A stretch of DNA of 22,675 nucleotides from Candidatus Nomurabacteria bacterium (GTDB taxonomy: Bacteria > Patescibacteriota > Saccharimonadia > Saccharimonadales > Saccharimonadaceae). The notes under the pieces were generated by a model. The model worked only from the letters and a program-made list of their open reading frames with translations, was not told the origin of the DNA and did no database searches. The stretch lies in the NCBI GenBank assembly GCA_031264785.1, contig JAISDN010000002.1:1-22675 (forward strand), given 5' to 3'. Within the stretch, counting starts at the first letter, position 1. Each line of letters starts with the position of its first letter. Both the position numbers and the translations under genes were made by a program. Of the stretch, positions 1 through 6,287 are shown in pieces.

Positions 1-778
1 TGGGCGGCGGGGTCGATGGTGGACCCGGTTCGACGCAATTCACATCCTCAAATGAAATCGAACTATCCCACTGACAAGGCACCATCTCGCCAATCACCGT
101 GTAAGTAATGGTCGTTGCATAATGCCCTGCTGCAGTAGCACTGTTTACTCTAGTGGCATAATAAAACTTAAAATTGGTAACTGGTAATGGGAACTCTTCC
201 GTGTGGTAGATGGTAGCATCAGTAGTTGGCAGCTCCGCGTAGGTGTTACTTGAGTTGTCTATGGTGTACGAGTTATCAAAATCCAGTTGGTTCTCCACCG
301 CAAAGCCCCAAGTGTTGTTGGTGAGGGCTTGGGGATTACTCAGAGCGTGACTAGTGGTCGGGATGATGGGAGCTGGTACGACACTAGTTGGATCTTGGTA
401 GGTTAGGTTGTTAGTGGCATCATCACTAGTAGCTTTAGCAGTTAGGGTATAACCCGGTGTGTTGGCATAGACTTTGAGGTTTTGGCAGTCAGATTTGAAG
501 GAGCCATTAACGTTAGTTGGATTGGTGGGAGTGAGGGTTAGGGTGTTGTGGTTGTTGGTGGCTGTATCATCTGGGTTGGGGGTGTTTGGGCAATTGCTTT
601 TAGCTAGGGAGATGGCGGAGCTGAGTGTGAGAGCGACATCTGTGGTGGCGGAGGCGGCTTGGGTGGGGGTGGGGTTGAGGAAGAGGCTTTCGCTTAAGAT
701 GGTTAAGGAGGAAAATAAAACCAAGTTAGCCACAAAAATAAACCTGAAGCTAAGTGATCTATCTCGCAGTTTTTTCAT
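1..778 (-). CDS. Secreted Thr/Pro-rich surface protein, partial (C-terminus beyond window)
   Basis: The frame is open from an ATG at 778 down to the window edge (259 codons, no stop), so the C-terminus is missing. The start is fixed by an in-frame TAG two codons upstream. The N-terminus is a signal peptide: basic MKKLRDR, a hydrophobic stretch, then a likely cleavage near PTQAASA (about residue 42). The mature part is rich in Thr, Ser, Asn and Pro, has a few Cys, and contains a NTWGFAV motif and a beta-like run ATTITYTVIG. The readable part ends in a Pro-rich stretch (EPGPPSTPPP) that looks like a linker to a further domain. I recognise the style from CPR and Gram-positive surface proteins with Ig-like folds, but I cannot assign a family or function. 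It has its own promoter and probably no 5' leader. Confidence 0.75.
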   Translation of the reverse strand, partial: MKKLRDRSLSFRFIFVANLVLFSSLTILSESLFLNPTPTQAASATTDVALTLSSAISLAKSNCPNTPNPDDTATNNHNTLTLTPTNPTNVNGSFKSDCQNLKVYANTPGYTLTAKATSDDATNNLTYQDPTSVVPAPIIPTTSHALSNPQALTNNTWGFAVENQLDFDNSYTIDNSSNTYAELPTTDATIYHTEEFPLPVTNFKFYYATRVNSATAAGHYATTITYTVIGEMVPCQWDSSISFEDVNCVEPGPPSTPPP

Positions 779-785
779 ATACTAT

Positions 786-814
786 ATTATATAGCATAAA
801 CTATATAAGTACAA
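786..814 (-). promoter_or_regulatory. Sigma-70-type promoter for the partial secreted-protein gene
   Basis: On the minus strand, TTGTAC (814..809) and TATAAT (791..786) are separated by 17 bases. The ATG (778) begins 7 bases after the -10, so initiation would fall at or within a base or two of the start codon, giving a leaderless mRNA. No ribosome binding site is present. Confidence 0.6.
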
Positions 815-859
815 CTGGATTTGGGGATTGTGTGGAATTGTTGATTATGGGTACAGCGC

Positions 860-1855
860 TTATGGCGTTAAGGCTAAATTGATTAGTTTGGTGGTTAGTT
901 CTGTGTATGATAAGCCGGAGTTTTGCCAGAGTTTGGGGTACATACTGATGTTGGTGAAGCCGGGCAAGGTGTTGACTTCGTTGAGGTAGATTTCATCGCC
1001 CCGCAGGAAAAAGTCGACGCGGGCTAGGCCGGCGCAGTTTAGGACTGTGAAGGCTTTGCTGGCGATTTGTTGAATTTCTTGGGCGATTTCTGGGCTGATG
1101 TCGGCTGGGATGGCAGTCTTAGACGTGCTGTCGGCGGCATATTTGGCGTTGTAATCATAAAATTCCGCGCCGGCTATGATTTCGCCGACTGGGCTGGCTT
1201 TGGCTTGTGGCGGATTACCTAAGATTCCGACCTCTAGTTCGCGGCCGGCGATGGCCTGCTCAACCAGTGCCACGTTGTCATATTTTAGAGCCTCAGCTAG
1301 CGCCGCTCGAAACTCTGATTGATTGCTGGCTTTTGAGACGCCGACCGAAGAGCCTTGTCGCGGCGGTTTGACAAATAAAACTTGGCCAAGTTTTTTAGCG
1401 ATTTCGTTGTAGTCGGCAGTTTTAGTGGCTACCACATATGGCACGGTCTTGATGCCGGCGGTTTGCAGGATCTGCTTGGTGGCGATTTTGTCCATACAAA
1501 TGGCCGAAGCTTCCACGCCGCAGCCCACCACCGGAATATGCAGCATTTCTGCGAGGCCTTGCACGGTGCCGTCTTCGCCACCGACGCCGTGCAGCACCGG
1601 AAAAATCACGTCGGGTTGGTAGTCGGGTTGGCCGGCAATCGCGAATTTTCCAGCGCCCAAAATCGGCTGAAGTTCCCTGCCATTTTCGAGATTGTCAAAA
1701 TCGCTTGTTAGGCGCCACTGGCCACGCTTTGAAATATAGCCCAACGCAACTTGAAATTGCTTTTTGTCAACTGAGGCTTGCACATTGCGGGCCGACAAAA
1801 TCGAAATTTCGTGTTCGGTTGATTCACCGCCAAAAAGTAATAGGATTTTTTTCAT
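860..1855 (-). CDS. ddl: D-alanine--D-alanine ligase
   Basis: An ATP-grasp enzyme that joins two D-Ala residues for the peptidoglycan stem peptide, in the cytoplasm. At 331 aa it is of usual length. It has the N-terminal GGESTEHEIS motif (residues 9-18, Glu14 region), the loop HGVGGEDGTVQG (89-100), the ATP-binding strand VKPPRQGSSVGVS (162-174), the omega-loop EFYDYNAKYAADST (231-244) with Tyr residues as in D-Ala-D-Ala rather than D-lactate ligases, and metal ligands at Asp281, Glu293 and Asn295 (NEVNTLPGF). The ATG at 1855 is preceded by an extended -10 whose sequence overlaps the ruvC stop codon, so ddl probably has its own leaderless transcript besides read-through from ruvC. Its presence indicates that the organism completes its own peptidoglycan precursor. 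Confidence 0.96.
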   Translation of the reverse strand: MKKILLLFGGESTEHEISILSARNVQASVDKKQFQVALGYISKRGQWRLTSDFDNLENGRELQPILGAGKFAIAGQPDYQPDVIFPVLHGVGGEDGTVQGLAEMLHIPVVGCGVEASAICMDKIATKQILQTAGIKTVPYVVATKTADYNEIAKKLGQVLFVKPPRQGSSVGVSKASNQSEFRAALAEALKYDNVALVEQAIAGRELEVGILGNPPQAKASPVGEIIAGAEFYDYNAKYAADSTSKTAIPADISPEIAQEIQQIASKAFTVLNCAGLARVDFFLRGDEIYLNEVNTLPGFTNISMYPKLWQNSGLSYTELTTKLINLALTP

Positions 1856-1862
1856 AGTCTTA

Positions 1863-1871
1863 ATTGTATCA
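1863..1871 (-). promoter_or_regulatory. Extended -10 promoter for ddl, overlapping the ruvC stop
   Basis: The minus strand reads TGATACAAT. The TGA is also the ruvC stop codon. There are 7 bases between TACAAT and the ddl ATG, no Shine-Dalgarno sequence and no clear -35. This is consistent with a leaderless transcript. Confidence 0.55.
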
Positions 1872-2345
1872 CAGCCTTGTCATTAAATCGTGCGTGATGG
1901 CGGCGGCCAGGGCGTCGGCGCAGTCGTCGGGTTTGGGGGTGGTTTTGAGGTTGAGATGAATGCGCACCATTTCTTGAATCTGCTTTTTGTCGGCGCGACC
2001 GTAGCCAGTTAGAGTCTGCTTAATTTGCAGCGGCGTGTATTCAAAAATTTGCAGGCCGTTTTGGGCGCCAACTAGCATTGCCACGCCGCGCGCGTGCGAG
2101 ACGGAGATGGCAGTGGTAATATTTTGAGCGAAAAATAGTTTTTCGATTGACATCGCGTCGGGTTTGGTGGCTTTGACGACTTCGGTTAGTGATTCATAAA
2201 TGTCGAGTAGGCGCTGGTCAAGCGGCGTGTGGGCTGGCGTGGTGACGACGCCGGCATCGACCATCAGCGGTTTTTTGCCGGCCACAAAATCCACCACCCC
2301 AAAACCCAAGATTCCGGTGCCCGGATCGATGCCGATTACTCTCAT
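1869..2345 (-). CDS. ruvC: Crossover junction endodeoxyribonuclease RuvC
   Basis: The Holliday-junction resolvase, which acts with RuvAB in homologous recombination. The protein is 158 aa, typical for the family. It starts MRVIGIDPGTG and carries the four acidic catalytic positions: Asp7, Glu68 (SIEKLFF), Asp141 (or the adjacent Asp140) and Asp144 (PDDCADALA). The YGRADK loop (115-120) is also typical. A longer frame opens 111 bases upstream, but the ATG at 2345 is chosen because it places the catalytic Asp at position 7 and overlaps the preceding gene's TGA in the 4-base arrangement ATGA, which implies translational coupling. No strong ribosome binding site is visible. ruvA and ruvB are not in the window. 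Confidence 0.95.
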   Translation of the reverse strand: MRVIGIDPGTGILGFGVVDFVAGKKPLMVDAGVVTTPAHTPLDQRLLDIYESLTEVVKATKPDAMSIEKLFFAQNITTAISVSHARGVAMLVGAQNGLQIFEYTPLQIKQTLTGYGRADKKQIQEMVRIHLNLKTTPKPDDCADALAAAITHDLMTRL

Positions 2346-2902
2346 TTTTTCGCGCCGCTTTCCGGTTTTTCGCGATTTCTTTTGAAGGAAATCGACAGCA
2401 CAAGATCGGTGGCTAATCCCGCCGCCAAAATAATTATTAGTGGCAGGCCAAACCAACTGAGCAAGTTATCGGCGAATCTTTCAAAAACCGGTTGCGCAAA
2501 ATAGACAAATGGCAGAGCCGCCAGTCCCCAGCAAATTGAAATTAGCGGCGAGATATAGCCCTTGCGAGTGGTTTTGCGAACCACCTCGAAAACCGAGTCC
2601 CGATAATCCCAGAGCCGTTTGAAACCGAGTTTGTCTAAAATCACAGCGGTGATCAGTTCTATGATGGTTGCCACTGAGGCGATTGTTATGAAAACTAGCA
2701 GTGGATTGTTGATGACCGAGTTGATGATCGGCAGAAGAATTATGGCGGTGATGCCATAGATCGGTTGGTATGGGCCATATAAAAATCCGCGATTTCGCCA
2801 TTTTCCGGTCACAATAAATTGGTTGATCATTTCCCAAATATAGCCCAAAATCGCGTAGGCGAAAAAATATAAAAACAGATGCGACAAATCGACATTTATC
2901 AC
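2342..2902 (-). CDS. CmpB-like polytopic membrane protein (putative ABC-transporter type IV family)
   Basis: A 186-aa integral membrane protein with about four to five hydrophobic segments (roughly residues 8-25, 45-65, 68-90, 122-140, 150-172) and a basic tail. The motifs GYIWEMINQF, NRGFLYGPYQPIYG and LWDYRD match the family annotated as putative ABC-transporter type IV (ABC_trans_CmpB, PF06541). The substrate is unknown and no ATPase is adjacent, so transport is not demonstrated. The start is GTG at 2902, supported by GGAGG at 2915..2911 (8-base spacing) and a GTGA overlap with the upstream gene. It is coupled by ATGA to ruvC downstream. Confidence 0.8.
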   Translation of the reverse strand: MINVDLSHLFLYFFAYAILGYIWEMINQFIVTGKWRNRGFLYGPYQPIYGITAIILLPIINSVINNPLLVFITIASVATIIELITAVILDKLGFKRLWDYRDSVFEVVRKTTRKGYISPLISICWGLAALPFVYFAQPVFERFADNLLSWFGLPLIIILAAGLATDLVLSISFKRNREKPESGAKK

Positions 2903-4500
2903 TTGTGAAACCTCCCAAAAATTTTACCGAAAGCTCGCCCGATTTCCGAATGGAATTGGCCGGCTACTAACGATCCTATCACACCGACGCCGCCCACGCC
3001 AGCCCAGACCCAGATGTCATTATTGGCCTCTTCCGACACTGGATCAACGCCAAAACGGGCGGCTTCACCACTGGTGATTTTGCGGCAACGGTTGGTTTCG
3101 GGGTTGCGTTCGTAGCCTTCGGCGCAAGGTTTTAGGCCGTCGTCGGAATCGATTTTTTTGCAGCGATTAGTTTCGGGGTTGCGATATTGGCCTTCTTTGC
3201 ACGGCACCAAAGTCGAGGTGGCGTCAACAATATTTTTGCAACGATTAGTTTCTGGATTGCGATATTTTCCGGCCGGACAATCGGCTAGAGTTTTGGCGGC
3301 AGCTAGTTTTTTACAGCGGCCGGTTTCGGGATTGCGGAATTGGTCTTCGGCACATTCGGCCGGCGGATCGGCGTCTTTGATGCAGTTGCCGGTTTCCTCA
3401 TTGATATGTTTGCCGGTTTCGCAAGTTTGCCATTGTTGATAAACATTTTCTGCCGCCGGCGTGGGCGCGAAAGTTAGCCGCCAATCGTTCGGGCCGAAAT
3501 AAGCCAGTGAGGTGCCGGTTTTGTGAGTGGCGTAAATCATTTCGTCGTACTCATTATTGTCGTCAATGATTTGGATGGCGCGATTTTTAGATTTGGGCAG
3601 GTGCAGGTCGTCGTATTCGGCGACTTCCAGCAGCAGATAATCGTAGGGCGCGATTTTGGCAATTTGCTCTAGTTTGAAATTGTAGTCGTTCGGCTCCAAA
3701 GTTTCGCCTTTTTGGATTAATAGAATGCAGTTTTTAAGATTTTCGGGTTTTATATTGAAGTCGGAATTGTTGTACAGTTCAATCCACTGATCGTTCAAAG
3801 ACAGCTCGTTAAGCCTTAGAGCTTCGCAATATTGCGGAGTAGTTTCTTCAGGATTTTTATCGTCGCCACCTTCATTGTCGTTATTATTTTCTTCGTCGTC
3901 ACCGCCTTCTTCACCGGTTCCATCTTCCCCACCGTCGTCGATTTTACCTTTTACAAATCCGCCGAAACTTGGTAGCGACTCGCTTCGGGCGCAAACCTCA
4001 TTTAATAAGCAAGCTGGGCTGACATAAACCTCATTGTCGGACAAAATCGTCAACTTGCCCTCCTCCGCGCAACGATTCGACGATTTCCAGCAAATTATCG
4101 ACGGTTTGGCGCCATCAATCGAGATTTCGATAGTTCCGCCGGTTGGCGTCAAATAATTAGTGCTGCCATATCTAGCGTCAGAATCTGCTCCCACAGTGCC
4201 ACTTTGTTTGATTAAAACAAAGCTTTCTGGCCTAACATAGCCGTCTTTAAATTCATTACTGACGGCTGAAACCAAACTATTGGTAGAATTATAAACTTCG
4301 ATTTTAAGACTTTTCACCGCAACGTTGTCGGTTGAAGTGTTAAAAAGCTCAATAAATTCACCACCATTGGCCGTGTTAATCCGCGACAAAACAATCGGGC
4401 TGGGCTCGGGCTCTGGAACGTCATCATCCGCCGCAAAAACTGAAAACGGTGAAAAAACTAGGCCCAACATCACCACAAACAGACATAATCGCTTTCCCAT
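2899..4500 (-). CDS. Secreted, C-terminally anchored lamin-tail-domain protein with five C-x12-C repeats
   Basis: A 533-aa exported protein. The signal peptide is MGKRLCLFVVMLGLVFSPF..., with cleavage near VFAA-DDD (about residue 24). Two regions look like lamin-tail (LTD) domains: residues about 35-130 (GGEFIELFNTS) and 224-345 (LNELSLNDQWIELYNNS). They are separated by an acidic Asp/Glu/Gly/Asn linker (188-220). Then come five repeats with cores like YRNPETNRCKK, each with two Cys exactly 13 positions apart (360/373, 383/396, 408/421, 434/447, 459/472). A transmembrane helix (496-515) and a short basic tail end the protein. An ATG 138 bases further upstream is rejected, since 4500 starts the signal peptide and lies 6 bases from an extended -10. 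The function is unknown; a surface or envelope structural role is likely. It is the first gene of the unit with the CmpB-like gene and ruvC. Confidence 0.82.
   Translation of the reverse strand: MGKRLCLFVVMLGLVFSPFSVFAADDDVPEPEPSPIVLSRINTANGGEFIELFNTSTDNVAVKSLKIEVYNSTNSLVSAVSNEFKDGYVRPESFVLIKQSGTVGADSDARYGSTNYLTPTGGTIEISIDGAKPSIICWKSSNRCAEEGKLTILSDNEVYVSPACLLNEVCARSESLPSFGGFVKGKIDDGGEDGTGEEGGDDEENNNDNEGGDDKNPEETTPQYCEALRLNELSLNDQWIELYNNSDFNIKPENLKNCILLIQKGETLEPNDYNFKLEQIAKIAPYDYLLLEVAEYDDLHLPKSKNRAIQIIDDNNEYDEMIYATHKTGTSLAYFGPNDWRLTFAPTPAAENVYQQWQTCETGKHINEETGNCIKDADPPAECAEDQFRNPETGRCKKLAAAKTLADCPAGKYRNPETNRCKNIVDATSTLVPCKEGQYRNPETNRCKKIDSDDGLKPCAEGYERNPETNRCRKITSGEAARFGVDPVSEEANNDIWVWAGVGGVGVIGSLVAGQFHSEIGRAFGKIFGRFHK
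3082..3423 (-). repeat. Five tandem C-x12-C repeats (about 75-bp period) in the lamin-tail gene
   Basis: Codons 360-473 encode five copies of a module with core G-x-Y/F-R-N-P-E-T-N/G-R-C-K and constant spacing between the two Cys. The middle copies are also similar at DNA level, suggesting recent duplication. The first copy (GKHINEETGNCIK) is the most diverged. Each copy probably forms one disulfide-closed loop (inference). Confidence 0.8.
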
Positions 4501-4506
4501 ATCACA

Positions 4507-4515
4507 ATTGTAGCA
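4507..4515 (-). promoter_or_regulatory. Extended -10 promoter for the lamin-tail operon
   Basis: The minus strand reads TGCTACAAT, followed by 6 bases (TGTGAT) and the ATG at 4500. There is no -35 and no ribosome binding site. It is divergent from an identical TGCTACAAT box on the plus strand 35 bases away. Confidence 0.6.
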
Positions 4516-4550
4516 CGATTTAGAATAAACGACATAGATTTCGGCCGCTG

Positions 4551-4559
4551 TGCTACAAT
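4551..4559 (+). promoter_or_regulatory. Extended -10 promoter for the GT4 gene
   Basis: TGCTACAAT is followed by 7 bases (GAAAAGT) and the ATG at 4567. The alternative in-frame ATG at 4558 lies inside the -10 itself and could not be transcribed from this promoter, which decides the start. No -35 is evident. Confidence 0.6.
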
Positions 4560-4566
4560 GAAAAGT

Positions 4567-5676
4567 ATGAAAACCGCGATTGTTTGTGATTGGCTGACCG
4601 AAATTGGTGGCGCTGAAAAAGTTCTGCTGGAAATTCACAAATTATTTCCGGATGCGCCAATTTACACTTCGCAGTATCGGCCGAAGTCGGCCATTTGGTT
4701 TGCGAGGCTGGATGTGCGCACCGGTTGGCTGAATATTTTTCCGCGAGCTTTGCGCAAATTCTTGTCGCCGCTACGTTACCGCTATTTTTCACATTTGGAT
4801 TTATCAGCTTATGATTTGGTGATTTCCAGTAGCAACGCCGAAGCTAAGGCTGTCAAAACTCGGGCCGACGCCGTACACATTTCTTATCAACACGGGCCGC
4901 CGGTGCAATATTATTGGGGAATGTACGACGATTATATTAAAAATCCCGGTTTTGGAAAGTTGAATTGGCTGGCGCGGTTGGGGTTGAAATTTCTGGCTGG
5001 CGGTTTGCGAAAAATTGATTATAAATGCGCTCAAAATCCGGATTTCTTGGTGGCTAATTCGAATTATGTGCGGGACGAGATTAAGAAATATTATGGTCGG
5101 GCGGCGACGGTGATTCATCCCGGTGTGGATGTTAAAAAAATTCGGGAGCTGGCGCGGGAAAATCCGGCGGCGCGACGTGATGGTTTTATTATCACCGGCC
5201 GTCAAGCTAATTGGAAACATATTGATTTGGCCGTCAAGGCTTGTCTTAAAACTGGCGATAAATTATTGGTGGTGGGCGACGGGCCAGAACACGACAAGTT
5301 GGTTAAGCTGGCCACCGGAAATGACAATGTTCAGTTTTTGCCGCGCTATAATGACGTTTCGGAAATTGTTAAATATTTTTGCGCGGCACGAGCCTTTATT
5401 TTTCCCAGTATTGAGCCATTTGGCATCACGCCGATAGAAGCGATGGCTTGTGGCACGCCAGTTTTGGCGCTGAAGCGCGGCGGTTCGCTAGATTTTATTA
5501 GTCCGCAAAACGGCCGATTTTTTGAGCAGCAAACAGTTGAGAGTTTGGTGGCGGCTTTGGAAAAAATCAAGAAAACGCGGTTTGACCAGAAAACCGTAGA
5601 AAAAGCCGCCGAAAGATTTGATACCTCTGAGTTTAAAAAGCGATTTTTAGGGTTTATTGACGATAAATTGGCCTAA
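4567..5676 (+). CDS. Family 4 glycosyltransferase (GT-B fold, WbaZ-like)
   Basis: A 369-aa retaining GT4-type enzyme that transfers a sugar from an activated donor, probably to a lipid-linked or surface glycan; donor and acceptor cannot be told. The N-terminus CDWLTEIGGAEKV (residues 7-19) and YTSQYRP (33-39) match the WbaZ-like GT4 group. The C-terminal donor-binding half contains VVGDGPE (235-241) and the E-x7-E motif at Glu283/Glu291 (EPFGITPIEAMACGTPV). The start at 4567 is preferred over 4558 because the latter overlaps the -10 box. The gene is transcribed alone and ends at a perfect hairpin. Its location away from the main polymer operons leaves open whether it works in the same pathway. 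Confidence 0.9.
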   Translation: MKTAIVCDWLTEIGGAEKVLLEIHKLFPDAPIYTSQYRPKSAIWFARLDVRTGWLNIFPRALRKFLSPLRYRYFSHLDLSAYDLVISSSNAEAKAVKTRADAVHISYQHGPPVQYYWGMYDDYIKNPGFGKLNWLARLGLKFLAGGLRKIDYKCAQNPDFLVANSNYVRDEIKKYYGRAATVIHPGVDVKKIRELARENPAARRDGFIITGRQANWKHIDLAVKACLKTGDKLLVVGDGPEHDKLVKLATGNDNVQFLPRYNDVSEIVKYFCAARAFIFPSIEPFGITPIEAMACGTPVLALKRGGSLDFISPQNGRFFEQQTVESLVAALEKIKKTRFDQKTVEKAAERFDTSEFKKRFLGFIDDKLA

Positions 5677-5700
5677 TTGTTGTAAAAATTACAACAATTA
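5674..5700 (+). terminator. Perfect 12-bp AT-rich hairpin after the GT4 gene
   Basis: TAATTGTTGTAA and its exact reverse complement are separated by AAA. The left arm begins with the stop codon of the GT4 gene. No U-run follows (TATATCAC), so this is a weak candidate for an intrinsic terminator. As a perfect palindrome just upstream of the next promoter it could instead be an operator. Confidence 0.45.
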
Positions 5701-5711
5701 TATCACAAAAC

Positions 5712-5740
5712 TTGCCTTTTGGCTTATGTTTTGCTAGACT
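5712..5740 (+). promoter_or_regulatory. Promoter for the anchored-protein/LGFP operon, with leader and RBS
   Basis: TTGCCT (5712-5717), a 17-base spacer, then TAGACT (5735-5740) preceded by TG-C (extended -10). Transcription would begin near 5747. The ribosome binding site AAGGAG (5748-5753) lies 9 bases before the ATG at 5763. Unlike most first genes here, this one has a short leader. Confidence 0.5.
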
Positions 5741-5762
5741 TTTACACAAGGAGAACACCACC

Positions 5763-6287
5763 ATGCAGCTCAAAAAAAACCATAAAATTAGAAACGTCGT
5801 TATTCTGGCCATCGCCGTGATTTTGGCTTCTGGCGGGGCGGTTTTTGGCTATTTTCAACTTAGTAACCAAAATAGTGGTTCAGGCGACGGCGACGCAGAA
5901 CAAAATACGACGATTACTCAACCAGAAAACTTAGTGCCGGCTAGCAATGATCAAACTGTCAATAATTCGGAAAAAACTGTGCCAATGCCAACCGCCGATG
6001 GTAATAGTCAGCCGGTACAGCCTAACATCACCTATGCCAGCAAAGACAATGGCATTGTTAGCGTGTCTGCCCTGCTGGACGCCAAGGAGGTTTTTGGTAA
6101 ATGCAAACTAGAATTAACCGACACAACCAGCGGCAAAATGACTAGTTACGAAAGCGACATTGTCCGCACCACCAGTTATAGTTGCGGTTTTGACATTCCG
6201 GTCACTTCCAGCGGTGGTTGGTCACTTAAATTAATTAATGTAGTAAATGGCAAAGAAAGCTTGCCCGACATTATGGAGTTACAATGA
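5763..6287 (+). CDS. Membrane-anchored extracytoplasmic protein, family unknown
   Basis: A 174-aa protein. A short basic N-terminus (MQLKKNHKIRN) is followed by one transmembrane or uncleaved signal segment (about residues 11-31), a Ser/Gly/Asp/Asn/Gln-rich linker (about 33-90) and a small folded-looking domain (about 90-174). That domain has two Cys (FGKCKLEL and SYSCGFDIP) that could form a disulfide. I do not recognise the family. ATG 5763 is chosen over an upstream frame opening because of AAGGAG at 5748-5753 and the hydrophobic segment position. Codons 4-6 contain an A8 run (5772-5779). It overlaps the following LGFP gene by 4 bases (ATGA), so the two proteins are probably made together and may function together at the cell surface. 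Confidence 0.8.
   Translation: MQLKKNHKIRNVVILAIAVILASGGAVFGYFQLSNQNSGSGDGDAEQNTTITQPENLVPASNDQTVNNSEKTVPMPTADGNSQPVQPNITYASKDNGIVSVSALLDAKEVFGKCKLELTDTTSGKMTSYESDIVRTTSYSCGFDIPVTSSGGWSLKLINVVNGKESLPDIMELQ

Noticed and set aside
474..794. Plus-strand frame of about 106 codons opposite the partial secreted-protein gene
   Set aside because: It is antisense to a frame with a clear signal peptide and promoter; its composition (Val/Leu/Gly-rich) is the mirror of Thr/Pro-rich coding.
2346..2456. Longer RuvC beginning at 2456
   Set aside because: The catalytic Asp must be near position 7; the ATGA overlap at 2345 and homologue length support the short form.
4501..4638. N-terminal extension of the lamin-tail protein to an ATG at 4638
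   Set aside because: It would bury the signal peptide inside the protein, overlap the divergent GT4 gene and pass through both promoters.
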